Positions 53,813 through 62,169 of a stretch of DNA of 64,000 bases are shown one piece after another. The stretch covers positions 545,087-609,086 of the forward strand of contig NZ_SAIQ01000003.1 of NCBI RefSeq assembly GCF_004118155.1. The letters are read 5' to 3'. Both the position numbers and the translations under genes were made by a program. Each line of letters opens with the position of its first letter. Within the stretch, counting starts at the first letter, position 1. The notes below the pieces were generated by a model, which had not been told where the DNA came from, did no database searches, and saw nothing but the letters and a program-made list of their open reading frames with translations. The DNA is from Edaphocola flava (GTDB lineage Bacteria > Bacteroidota > Bacteroidia > Chitinophagales > Chitinophagaceae).

Positions 53813-55534
53813 ATGAAATACAGCTTACTTCTTTCTTGCCTGAGCCTGGGGATTGCCGTAGAGGCTACTGCCCAGAGTGGCCGGGTAGATATCCAGGATG
53901 GCACTGCTGCTTACCTGAGCCGAATCGAGGCCTTGTCCGGCGAATTATCTGATGAACTACATACTGCTGTACAACCGCTACAGCACAAAGATGTTGCGGC
54001 ATTCCTGAAAGAAGCGCAGCAACAAAATCTCCGTAACGGATGGAGCAATACTGATAATGGACTAATGAGCCGTTACCTGGGGCAGAACGGAGAATGGGTT
54101 ACGGAAGATCATGACGGGGCTATCCGGTCAAGGATGCCTGTGATGAATACCTTTTACAAAACAAAAACAGACTTCATCTATCATAACAGCCGCGACTTGT
54201 TCCTGAGTGTAAACCCTGTATTGGGTTATCAGGGATTATACGAGCGATCGGAAAACGGTGAAGGATACAAACAGTATTTTACTGCCGGCGCTAAACTGCG
54301 GGCTACTTATAAAAATATTATCGGCGCAGACTTCAATCTGCGCTATGTATATGAAGAGCCGGTAAGCTTTTATCAGCAATATAACGACCGGCGCAATACA
54401 CTGATAGGAGTACATAAGTTCAGACAAACAGCACCGGGACAATACCAGTACTGGTTACCTACGGGTCAGATCAGTGCCAGCCTGATAAAGGATTATGTTT
54501 CCATTGCAGCAGGCTATGACTACCAGAAAATCGGTGACGGGTACAGAAGCCTTATCCTGTCTGATTTTTCGGCACCGGTTGCTTATGTGCACCTGCATAC
54601 CAAAATATGGAAACTGCAGTATGATAACCTGTACATGCGCCTTAGTCCGGATCAGCATATACCGGGCAATGATCTTACTGATAACAGTTACGGATATAAA
54701 TATGCCACAGCTCATCACCTGAGTGCCAACATTACGTCCTGGTTGAACCTGGGTGTGTATGAAATGGTGGTCTTCAACCGCAGCAATCATTTCGAGCTCG
54801 GTTATATGAATCCGATGATCTTCTACCGTGCCATTGAGCGCAGTCTGGGCAGTCCGGACAAAGTGGCGATCGGTATAAGAGCCAAGGCTATACCAGCTAA
54901 AGGTCTGGCTTTGTACGGACAATTCCTGATCAATGAATTTACGGCAAAAGAGTTTTTCGGCAACAACGGCTACCTGCATAACAAATGGGGCGGACAGTTG
55001 GGCGTAAACTACTATGATGCTTTTACGGTACCTAACCTTGACCTGCAGGCAGAGGTGAATGTACTGCGTCCTTATACGTTCCAGCATTACGACCGGAATA
55101 ACCAGGGTTATATTGCCTCCAATTTCACCAACAACAACCTGCCCCTGGCCCACCCTTTAGGTGCCGGCTTCCGGGAGCTGGTGCTGATGGCCAATTACCG
55201 TCCGGGTGCCCGCTGGAATATACAGGCTAAAGCGCTGTTATACCAGCAAGGGATCGATACCGGCAATGTCAACTACGGAAATGACCTGTCTAAAGCATAT
55301 AATAAAGACGTTCCGGCTTTGTACGGCGTAAATATGATCAACGGCCTTCAGGCTACGGGCATGTCCCTGAGTCTGAACCTCAGCTATGAAATCGCACCTG
55401 GCCTGTACTTTGATCTGGGCGGCGCACATCGCAGATATACCGTAGAGCAGCAGATTATACCTGACCAACAAACAACTTACCTTTATTCAGGACTCAGACT
55501 CAACTTTTCAAGAAGAGATTATACTGCGTTTTAA
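53813..55534 (+). CDS. Outer-membrane beta-barrel protein (Wzi/RemB-like)
   Basis: A 573-residue exported protein: signal MKYSLLLSCLSLGIAVEATA, then a long run of alternating strands rich in Tyr, Asn and Gly (FYKTKTDFIYHNSRDLFLSV, then AAGYDYQKIGDGYRSLILSD), ending YSGLRLNFSRRDYTAF with a terminal aromatic residue as in outer-membrane barrels. The layout resembles capsule-assembly Wzi-like and gliding RemB-type proteins. The exact role is not shown. Confidence 0.7.
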   Translation: MKYSLLLSCLSLGIAVEATAQSGRVDIQDGTAAYLSRIEALSGELSDELHTAVQPLQHKDVAAFLKEAQQQNLRNGWSNTDNGLMSRYLGQNGEWVTEDHDGAIRSRMPVMNTFYKTKTDFIYHNSRDLFLSVNPVLGYQGLYERSENGEGYKQYFTAGAKLRATYKNIIGADFNLRYVYEEPVSFYQQYNDRRNTLIGVHKFRQTAPGQYQYWLPTGQISASLIKDYVSIAAGYDYQKIGDGYRSLILSDFSAPVAYVHLHTKIWKLQYDNLYMRLSPDQHIPGNDLTDNSYGYKYATAHHLSANITSWLNLGVYEMVVFNRSNHFELGYMNPMIFYRAIERSLGSPDKVAIGIRAKAIPAKGLALYGQFLINEFTAKEFFGNNGYLHNKWGGQLGVNYYDAFTVPNLDLQAEVNVLRPYTFQHYDRNNQGYIASNFTNNNLPLAHPLGAGFRELVLMANYRPGARWNIQAKALLYQQGIDTGNVNYGNDLSKAYNKDVPALYGVNMINGLQATGMSLSLNLSYEIAPGLYFDLGGAHRRYTVEQQIIPDQQTTYLYSGLRLNFSRRDYTAF

Positions 55535-55702
55535 GGAAATTTTACGATTTTTTCATTTGGACAATAAAAAATATGATGGCATATTGCCCTTATATTTTTA
55601 TGCATGAATAATAATACCAATTATCATAAGCTTATTTTAAGGATTAATGCTCCTTTTTGTACGCGATAGAAACGAACCATAGCCTACTTATTCCCGGCAT
55701 TT

Positions 55703-56404
55703 ATGAATATAGCAATCAGTAAAACCTTAGAAGACTTGTTGCAGGAGCAGCACTATGACCATTACTCTTTCGATCTTTGGCTGACCCTGATCCGCTCACA
55801 TCCGCAATTCAAACCGGAAAGAGCACATTTTTTCTATCAGTATTATAACCCTTCAGGCAAATCGCTGGAAGCCGTAACACAGGCTTTCAGAAAAGTGGAT
55901 GATATGTGTAATGCGATCAATGAAAAAACCGGGAAAAATATTGAAGCGGAGGAAATGTACCTCATGGTACTATATGAGCTGGACCCGAAGACCGACTTTT
56001 GCCAATTGGATCTTGTACAATTGTACGATGCTGTAGAAGCCATGGTACTACAATACCCTCCGCAGTTATATGCAACACACACCATTGATGTATTGCAACA
56101 GCTGAAAGTGAGCGGAGCCACTTTAAATGTATTGAGTAATACTGCGTTCATTAAGGGTTGCACTCTAAGAAAGGTCTTCAATAAAATAGGGTTAAATGAC
56201 CTGTTTGATTTTCACCTTTTTTCAGACGAAACGGGTGTATCTAAACCGAATCCGGAAATGTTTACCCTCATGCACCAACAGGCGCGAGCCTACCATCCAA
56301 ATATTTTGCCAGAAGACATTCTGCATATAGGGGATAACCCACGGGCAGATATTGCTGGTGCCAGTGCTCAAGGTTTTCAAACTTTCTTAGTACACCAACT
56401 TTAA
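55703..56404 (+). CDS. HAD-superfamily hydrolase of the Ter operon
   Basis: A 233-residue HAD-fold protein. Motif I is YSFDLWLTLIR: the nucleophile D24 is present, but the usual second Asp is W26. Motif III is TGVSKPNPEMF and motif IV is HIGDNPRADIAGA. The cap lies between residues 40 and 110. A non-Asp residue at +2 occurs in haloacid dehalogenase-type HADs, so simple phosphatase chemistry is doubtful. It is the first gene of a tight operon; HAD and PRTase genes are known partners of Ter modules and have been proposed to make a nucleoside-like metabolite. Confidence 0.85.
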   Translation: MNIAISKTLEDLLQEQHYDHYSFDLWLTLIRSHPQFKPERAHFFYQYYNPSGKSLEAVTQAFRKVDDMCNAINEKTGKNIEAEEMYLMVLYELDPKTDFCQLDLVQLYDAVEAMVLQYPPQLYATHTIDVLQQLKVSGATLNVLSNTAFIKGCTLRKVFNKIGLNDLFDFHLFSDETGVSKPNPEMFTLMHQQARAYHPNILPEDILHIGDNPRADIAGASAQGFQTFLVHQL

Positions 56405-56417
56405 AATTGAGATCAAC

Positions 56418-57245
56418 ATGAATATACAACGATACTCCAGGCATATGGTCACTAGCGAAGATACCTTCAGCTTTGACCCTTCCGAATACAGCCGTTTTAA
56501 ATTTGGTGATGGTGCTGTCTCCAAAAAATATGGAACAGAATTGGCCGAAGGCTTCATCGATCAATGTTTACGCCGACAAAAGGATATTGGCCAGCTGGTC
56601 GTTATCTCCAGCCCCTTCGCCTTCATACCAACTGCTACTTTTGCTATGAAGATTCATTTTGTCAACCGTCTGAACCGCTGGCTGGCGGCTAATGGCCTTC
56701 CGGTAGTACAAAAAACCAAGATTCACCGCAAGGTTACCTATAAAGAAGATTATGGCGCACTGGATGCGGAACAACGCATGAAACTGATTGGTAATGATAA
56801 GTTTCATATCGACAAAGAATTCATCAAGAACAAAACGCTGATATTCCTGGACGATATCCGTATCACGGGCAGTCATGAAAAAATGATTCTAAAAATGTCT
56901 CAAGAATATGGTATAGACAATAATGCGTGGTTATTATACTTTGCAGAATTGCAGGATTTGAGTATTCACCCTAAAATAGAAAACTATTTAAACTATTACC
57001 AGGTAAAGAATTTGGATGATTTGAATGATATTGTACAAAATCCTGGATTCCAGATTAATACCAGAATCACGAAATACATTTTAAATGCGGATACAAAAAA
57101 ATTTGATAACTTTATCCGGAATCAAACACCTGATTTCATAGAATTATTATATAATATGGCAATCGGAAATGAGTACCATCTTATAGAAGCGTATCTTACT
57201 AATTTAAGTAAAATAAAACATCCAATTTCAAACCTTGTATACTAA
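56418..57245 (+). CDS. PRTase-like protein of the Ter operon
   Basis: A 275-residue protein with a phosphoribosyltransferase-like core. The PRPP-loop-like motif is TLIFLDDIRITGSHEK (two Asp followed by TG) near residues 140-155, preceded by QLVVISSPFAFIPTATFA. The N-terminus (FSFDPSEYSRFKFGDGAVS) resembles the PRTase-like proteins linked to Ter gene clusters. The C-terminal 100 residues are helical and AT-rich in sequence. It lies 13 bp after the HAD gene and 15 bp before terD. Confidence 0.75.
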   Translation: MNIQRYSRHMVTSEDTFSFDPSEYSRFKFGDGAVSKKYGTELAEGFIDQCLRRQKDIGQLVVISSPFAFIPTATFAMKIHFVNRLNRWLAANGLPVVQKTKIHRKVTYKEDYGALDAEQRMKLIGNDKFHIDKEFIKNKTLIFLDDIRITGSHEKMILKMSQEYGIDNNAWLLYFAELQDLSIHPKIENYLNYYQVKNLDDLNDIVQNPGFQINTRITKYILNADTKKFDNFIRNQTPDFIELLYNMAIGNEYHLIEAYLTNLSKIKHPISNLVY

Positions 57246-57260
57246 AAAAATTATATAAAA

Positions 57261-57815
57261 ATGGCTATAAATCTTCAGAAAGGACAAAGAGAGACTATTA
57301 ATGCGCCAAAGTTCACCGTAGGATTGGGTTGGGATACCAACAGTACCACTACCGGCGGCGCCTTTGACCTGGATGCCTCTTTATTCATTGTTGGAGCGGA
57401 TCGTAAAATTTTAGACGAATCTTTTTTTGTATTCTATAATAATCTACAATCACCAGACAATGCCGTTATTCATAAGGGAGATAACCTTACTGGAGCAGGT
57501 GATGGTGATGATGAACAAATTGTGATTGACCTTTCAAAAATAGATAGCCGTGCCCAGGAAATCATTATTGTTGTGACAATACACGAAGCCGGGGCCAGAA
57601 AACAAAATTTCGGCCAGGTAAGAAATTCCTTTATCCGTCTGATCGACGAAAGCAGTCAGTCTGAGGTAATGAAATTTGAACTGGACGAAGACTTCTCTAT
57701 TGAAACTTCGGTAGAATTTGGGCGCATCTATAAGCGTAATAACGAATGGAAATTTGAAGCAGTAGGTACCGGCAAACAAGGCGGTCTGCAGGATTATGTA
57801 AATATCTTTGCTTAA
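57261..57815 (+). CDS. TerD family protein (canonical)
   Basis: A 184-residue TerD: the N-terminal MAINLQKGQRETINAPKF, the calcium-binding strands FDLDASLFIVG and GDNLTGAGDGDDEQIVIDLS, and YKRNNEWKFEAVGTG at the end. TerD proteins bind Ca2+ and are part of phage, tellurite and stress resistance modules. Its start codon is 15 bp after the PRTase gene. Confidence 0.94.
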   Translation: MAINLQKGQRETINAPKFTVGLGWDTNSTTTGGAFDLDASLFIVGADRKILDESFFVFYNNLQSPDNAVIHKGDNLTGAGDGDDEQIVIDLSKIDSRAQEIIIVVTIHEAGARKQNFGQVRNSFIRLIDESSQSEVMKFELDEDFSIETSVEFGRIYKRNNEWKFEAVGTGKQGGLQDYVNIFA

Positions 57816-57851
57816 TCCATATTATTCCCTTTACTCTAAAAACGTACACTA

Positions 57852-58937
57852 ATGTCCGATCAATCCGTTAATAATCAATTATCCGTTATTGATAAGGAAG
57901 GCAATGTAGACCTGCAGCAGATTCCATCGCAGGAATTACAAGCTTACCAGGAACTGGCCAGTCGCATCAATGAAAATGATGCCTCCTCGGTAATCAATTT
58001 TGGATCGGAAATACAAAATTCCATCGCGTCACAAAGTGACGGTTTTCTGAAAAGTGTCCGGGGATCTAACTCAGGCGAAATTGGTACCCTGATTAACAAC
58101 CTGCTCACCGAGCTGAACTATGTTGATATTGATGAACTGGAACAGTCTTCGTTCAAAAAGGCATTGAAAAAAATTCCTTTACTAGGCATGCTAGTCTCTA
58201 AAGTAGAGAAGATACTGGTAAAATACGACACTATTGCAACAAATATTGATAAGATCAGTAATAAGGTAAAAGCTGGGGTGATTACGGCCAATAAGGATAA
58301 TGCTATGCTGCAAACCATGTTTGACGGCAACCTCAAGTTGATAAAAGAAATTGAACGCCTGATAATTGCGGGTAACCTGAAATACAAGGAAGCCATTGCC
58401 GATCTGAGCCTTATGGAAAGTGCCCCGGAGCGTTTTCAGGATTACCAGATCGCAGATAAAAGAGAATTTGTAAACCGACTGGATCGTAGAATGGCCGATT
58501 TGAAAGTAGTGCGCTATATCATGCTGCAATCTCTGCCGCAAATCAGGTTAGTGCAGAATAATAATGTCTCAATAGCGGAAAAGGCACAGACTATCCTGAC
58601 CACTACCCTCCCGGTATGGAAAAATCAGTTATCCTTAGCAATTGCCATGAATCGTCAGAAGCAAAGTATAGAAGTACAACAGAAAATCTCTAGCACTACA
58701 GAGGATATTTTGAGAAAGAATGCAGAACTGCTGGGCCAAAATGCCCGTAACGTGGCCAAAGCGAATGAGCAAACAATTGTATCTTTAGATACTTTACGCA
58801 GCACTACCCAACAACTGATTAGTACCCTGAACGAGGTAAAACAAATACAGGAAAAAGGCACTGAGCAAAGAAGAGTACTGGATACAGAGTTACAAAACCT
58901 GGAAACCGAACTGAGAAAAGGTGTAGCTCATATTTAA
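57852..58937 (+). CDS. TelA-like toxic anion resistance protein
   Basis: A 361-residue, mostly alpha-helical protein of the TelA family: QAYQELASRINENDASSVIN at the N-terminus, a conserved KALKKIPLLGMLVSKVEKIL patch, the helical middle KADKREFVNRLDRR-type stretch, and a long C-terminal coiled coil to the end (STLNEVKQIQEKGTEQRRVL). It is soluble and in the same operon as both TerD proteins. Confidence 0.9.
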   Translation: MSDQSVNNQLSVIDKEGNVDLQQIPSQELQAYQELASRINENDASSVINFGSEIQNSIASQSDGFLKSVRGSNSGEIGTLINNLLTELNYVDIDELEQSSFKKALKKIPLLGMLVSKVEKILVKYDTIATNIDKISNKVKAGVITANKDNAMLQTMFDGNLKLIKEIERLIIAGNLKYKEAIADLSLMESAPERFQDYQIADKREFVNRLDRRMADLKVVRYIMLQSLPQIRLVQNNNVSIAEKAQTILTTTLPVWKNQLSLAIAMNRQKQSIEVQQKISSTTEDILRKNAELLGQNARNVAKANEQTIVSLDTLRSTTQQLISTLNEVKQIQEKGTEQRRVLDTELQNLETELRKGVAHI

Positions 58938-58950
58938 AACAGGATGGTGC

Positions 58951-59937
58951 ATGCAGCATAGTGCGGAACAGGAACAGTTTAACGAAATCATTAAAGACAG
59001 TACGAGGAGGTTAGTGCGATTAAAGCTATTAGGTAACTTTTTTCAACAAATCAACCTCGTATCGATCTATATCCGTACTGAGCTCATTCACCAAACATTC
59101 AACGATCGTAAAGAACTGGACATCAACAAGCTGGAGCTCTTTCATTTACAATATACTGATAGCCTTATAGAGCTATTGCAAAAGATAAAAAAAGGAAAAG
59201 AACAACAGGTAAGCCTTTTGAGTAACGAGATTTTGCTCAACCAGGAGTATATAGATCGTATAGGCCGAACAGAAGATACCGATAATTTTGAACTGGAACG
59301 AAAGTTTTATAGCGCCAAAGCCTCTCAAAACCTGAAATGTGTTTATACACAATTAGCAGAACAGCCCAATATTTCTTTTTTCGATTGGTCTGAGATGGCT
59401 GCTTTTACCTATCGGTACAGAGAAAGCTATTACCGCGAACTGGATGTTGCGCAGGAAACATTATTGAGAAAAATTGAGAGGCAGGCAAAGGTATATAAAC
59501 GTCCTTATGTCATCATAGAACGGAAACTACTGGGCAAACTAAATATACAGCAGTTTAAAGTACGATTCCTCTGCGGGTTTAAAGCCCCGGAGCATACTTA
59601 CGAGCTATTCAGCATTTTCCAGGATGAGGGTCTCTTTATATATTGTGTAGAGGATAAAACGTTCTTTATGGCAACTGAACAGCAGTTAAACAGCATCAAT
59701 ATCGCAGGTAATACCCGGCAAAACAGGTTGCTGTCAGAGGAATTAAATGAACGTAATATGCTCCTTCAATCCAGGATTGAACAAGTAAAAACCGAACTAA
59801 AAACAGATCAGGAAAGCTTATTGAAAGAGTACCTGCAAACAATATCTGCCGTAGATTTTATGGAACATCTGCAAAGTGTAGATGCACAGACCAATATCTT
59901 GCGGACTATGTTAAATTTAAATATTAATAATAGTTAA
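58951..59937 (+). CDS. Uncharacterised Ter-operon protein
   Basis: A 328-residue protein with no family that I recognise. It has no signal peptide or membrane segment. The first 130 residues are helical and rich in Leu, Gln and Lys (KLELFHLQYTDSLIELLQKI). A beta-containing middle follows at about 190-250 (YVIIERKLLGKLNIQQFKVR, then FLCGFKAPEHTYELFSIFQD), and a C-terminal coiled coil (LLQSRIEQVKTELKTDQESL). It is embedded with 13-bp gaps between telA and the second terD, so it is almost certainly part of the Ter system. Confidence 0.8.
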   Translation: MQHSAEQEQFNEIIKDSTRRLVRLKLLGNFFQQINLVSIYIRTELIHQTFNDRKELDINKLELFHLQYTDSLIELLQKIKKGKEQQVSLLSNEILLNQEYIDRIGRTEDTDNFELERKFYSAKASQNLKCVYTQLAEQPNISFFDWSEMAAFTYRYRESYYRELDVAQETLLRKIERQAKVYKRPYVIIERKLLGKLNIQQFKVRFLCGFKAPEHTYELFSIFQDEGLFIYCVEDKTFFMATEQQLNSINIAGNTRQNRLLSEELNERNMLLQSRIEQVKTELKTDQESLLKEYLQTISAVDFMEHLQSVDAQTNILRTMLNLNINNS

Positions 59938-59950
59938 AAATTATATTACA

Positions 59951-60610
59951 ATGGCCATTAACTTACAAAAAGGACAAAAAATAGATTTAAAAAAGGAATC
60001 CGGCGAGCAACTCGTAAACTTTTGCGTAGGGGTTAACTGGGGCGCAATACAGAAAAAAGGATTTTTAGGCATGTCCTCCAGTTCTGTAAGCGTGGATCTA
60101 GACCTGAGTTGCATCCTGATTGACGAGGATAATAAATTATGCGATCATATGTACTCTCCTCTGTACAATGTATCGGTATTACAACAATTTGGTCTGCCTA
60201 AAGGTAAGCTGATGACCAATGATGGTGCCATGAAACATACCGGAGACGATTTACAGGGAGACCAGGGAGGAGATGATGGTCTGGACAATGAAATCATTAC
60301 GGTAGACTTATCCCGTGTAGGAGCTCATGTATCTAAGATTTTCTTTTTCTTAAATAATGTAGGCAAAGAGGATTTCGCACAGATTCCGTACGCTAAAATC
60401 AGGATGTTTGAAGGAACACCTACACAGGTAAAATCTGTATTTGCGACTTATAATGTAGCCGCTGAACCAAGCTATGCCGGTAAAGCGGGACTTATTATGG
60501 CGAAACTATACAAACGCAACGGAGAATGGAAGTTCGATGCCATAGGTGACCCCACAGAGGATAAGTTTATGGGACAAACGATACAGCGCATCATCAAAAA
60601 CTACGTCTAA
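59951..60610 (+). CDS. TerD family protein (divergent paralogue)
   Basis: A 219-residue TerD-fold protein: N-terminus MAINLQKGQKIDLKKES, then FCVGVNWGAIQKKGFLGMSS with a Ser-rich insertion, SVDLDLSCILID, the acidic Ca2+ loop GDDLQGDQGGDDGLDNEIIT and YKRNGEWKFDAIGDP at the end. It is longer than the first TerD and closer to TerZ/TerF-like forms. Together with the first it gives two TerD proteins in one operon. Confidence 0.92.
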   Translation: MAINLQKGQKIDLKKESGEQLVNFCVGVNWGAIQKKGFLGMSSSSVSVDLDLSCILIDEDNKLCDHMYSPLYNVSVLQQFGLPKGKLMTNDGAMKHTGDDLQGDQGGDDGLDNEIITVDLSRVGAHVSKIFFFLNNVGKEDFAQIPYAKIRMFEGTPTQVKSVFATYNVAAEPSYAGKAGLIMAKLYKRNGEWKFDAIGDPTEDKFMGQTIQRIIKNYV

Positions 60611-60630
60611 ACATTTAGCATATATTTTCC

Positions 60631-60675
60631 TGCCGGAATGCTGTATATGCACTTTTGCATATCAGCATTCCGGCA
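60631..60675 (+). promoter_or_regulatory. Hairpin between the second terD and terC
   Basis: TGCCGGAATGCTG... pairs with CAGCATTCCGGCA (13-bp stem, then one bulge and six more pairs). No T tract follows, so it is more likely an mRNA processing or attenuation structure that lets terC be expressed at a different level. Confidence 0.6.
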
Positions 60676-60724
60676 ACGTATATCTGCCATCATCATTTAC
60701 ATATTCTCATATATCATTCTCATA

Positions 60725-61741
60725 ATGGACACAAACATTCTTACCAAACACCCCGGTCTTGTCTGGGGATTCGCTATCCTTGTCGTGATAATGCTACTGG
60801 TCGATCTGGGCATTTTCAACAAAAAAAGTCATGAGGTATCTTCGAAGGAAGCAACCATCTGGAGTATTGTCTGGATATCCCTTTCAATGATCTTCTCCGG
60901 AGTGGTATACTGGGTTTTTAATCAGGATGCGGGCGGCCATGAAATAGCCCTTGAAAAATTTACCCAGTTCCAGGCGGCATACTGGATTGAGAAAGCGCTG
61001 TCAGTAGACAACCTATTTGTCTTCATCCTTGTATTTAGTTATTTTAACGTACCTCGTAACCTTCATCACCGAGTTTTGTTCTGGGGTATCATTGGGGCAT
61101 TGATTTTCCGTGCAATTTTCATTTTTGCAGGTGTCGGTATCATCAATATTACTTTCCTGCCGGAGATGAACCTGTTTGGACAGAATGTACAGGTCAATGT
61201 GGTACTAGCACTGTTTGGACTATTCCTGGTTTATGCAGGGATCAAATCCTGGGGTGGCGGAGATAATGATGAGGAAAAAGATTTCAGCAACTCTGCGGGA
61301 GCGAAACTGGTAAAAAGATTGTATAAAGTAAGTGATGACTATGTGGGTGATCGATTTTTTACTGTCCAAAACGGTATCAAAATGGCTACTCCACTGCTAG
61401 TTGTGGTTGCTGTTATAGAATTTACCGATGTATTGTTTGCGGTGGATTCTATCCCTGCGATCTTTGCAATCTCTAAAGATCCTTTCATCCTGTATACCTC
61501 AAATATCTTTGCGATACTGGGTCTGAGATCATTGTACTTCCTGCTGTCCAACTTTATTCACATGTTCAGCAAATTACCTTACGGACTGTCCATCATTCTG
61601 ACCTTCATTGGTATTAAGATGCTGATCGCTCCATGGGTACATATTTCCTCTCCGATATCACTGGCTATTGTGGGTGGTGTGCTTATCTTATCTGTATTGG
61701 CCTCAATTATTTTCCCGGGAGAGAAAAAAGAGCATCAATAA
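60725..61741 (+). CDS. terC: TerC family integral membrane protein
   Basis: A 338-residue polytopic membrane protein with about nine hydrophobic segments. Typical TerC motifs include SVDNLFVFILVFSYF, the mid FTDVLFAVDSIPAIFAIS and FILYTSNIFAILGLRSLYFL. Family members bind or export metal ions (Mn2+, Ca2+). The ATG at 60725 gives the family start; a longer frame from 60638 begins inside the hairpin. The 114-bp gap to the second terD holds that hairpin. The gene ends at a strong terminator. Confidence 0.94.
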   Translation: MDTNILTKHPGLVWGFAILVVIMLLVDLGIFNKKSHEVSSKEATIWSIVWISLSMIFSGVVYWVFNQDAGGHEIALEKFTQFQAAYWIEKALSVDNLFVFILVFSYFNVPRNLHHRVLFWGIIGALIFRAIFIFAGVGIINITFLPEMNLFGQNVQVNVVLALFGLFLVYAGIKSWGGGDNDEEKDFSNSAGAKLVKRLYKVSDDYVGDRFFTVQNGIKMATPLLVVVAVIEFTDVLFAVDSIPAIFAISKDPFILYTSNIFAILGLRSLYFLLSNFIHMFSKLPYGLSIILTFIGIKMLIAPWVHISSPISLAIVGGVLILSVLASIIFPGEKKEHQ

Positions 61742-61760
61742 AATACCGTACGTAAGCATC

Positions 61761-61800
61761 AAATATAAAAGCACTTCTGTTTAGAAGTGCTTTTATATTT
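61761..61800 (+). terminator. Terminator after terC
   Basis: An 18-bp perfect stem AAATATAAAAGCACTTCT with loop GTTT, arms 61761-61778 and 61783-61800. Confidence 0.88.
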
Positions 61801-61811
61801 TGTTTGATCAA

Positions 61812-61967
61812 CTATCTTAAGTCTGGTTTCCCCTCTGCTTCCCACATGGCGCAAATAACGCTATCTGAAATAAAACTGATATTGTGTTTTTTGCTTAGCA
61901 ATAGTTTTTCTGATACTTTTAAAGACGCCCACCAGATCAGATGAAGCGTTGTGTTGCTACTATTCAT
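61812..61967 (-). CDS. Small open frame, possibly a gene remnant
   Basis: A 51-residue minus-strand frame (starts NSSNTTLHLIWWASLKVSEK, ends AMWEAEGKPDLR). It has plausible amphipathic helices but no recognised family, and no promoter or clear ribosome-binding site. It could be a small protein or a fragment of a decayed gene. Confidence 0.25.
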   Translation of the reverse strand: MNSSNTTLHLIWWASLKVSEKLLLSKKHNISFISDSVICAMWEAEGKPDLR

Positions 61968-62108
61968 ATAATACAACTAGCGGCTAACCGGCCGATCACG
62001 GTTTATTTCATTTACTTCAATACAAAAATAAAAATCCGGGTTCTCCCAAAAAAATGTATTATCAATAGTAAATGTTAATTCTGTATTGCTTTTTGCTATA
62101 TGATTAAA

Positions 62109-62147
62109 ATAGTTAGGGATTATGCATGATACATAATCCCTAACTAT
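62109..62147 (-). terminator. Terminator after the surface repeat protein gene
   Basis: A 16-bp perfect stem ATAGTTAGGGATTATG / CATAATCCCTAACTAT. Confidence 0.8.
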
Positions 62148-62169
62148 ATTCATTGGCTATCTGCCACAA

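Larger units (their letters stand above)
61742..62169. other. Gap after terC
   Basis: It holds the terC terminator (61761-61800), a small minus-strand frame (61812-61967) and a second hairpin terminator (62109-62147). Otherwise nothing is seen. Confidence 0.6.
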
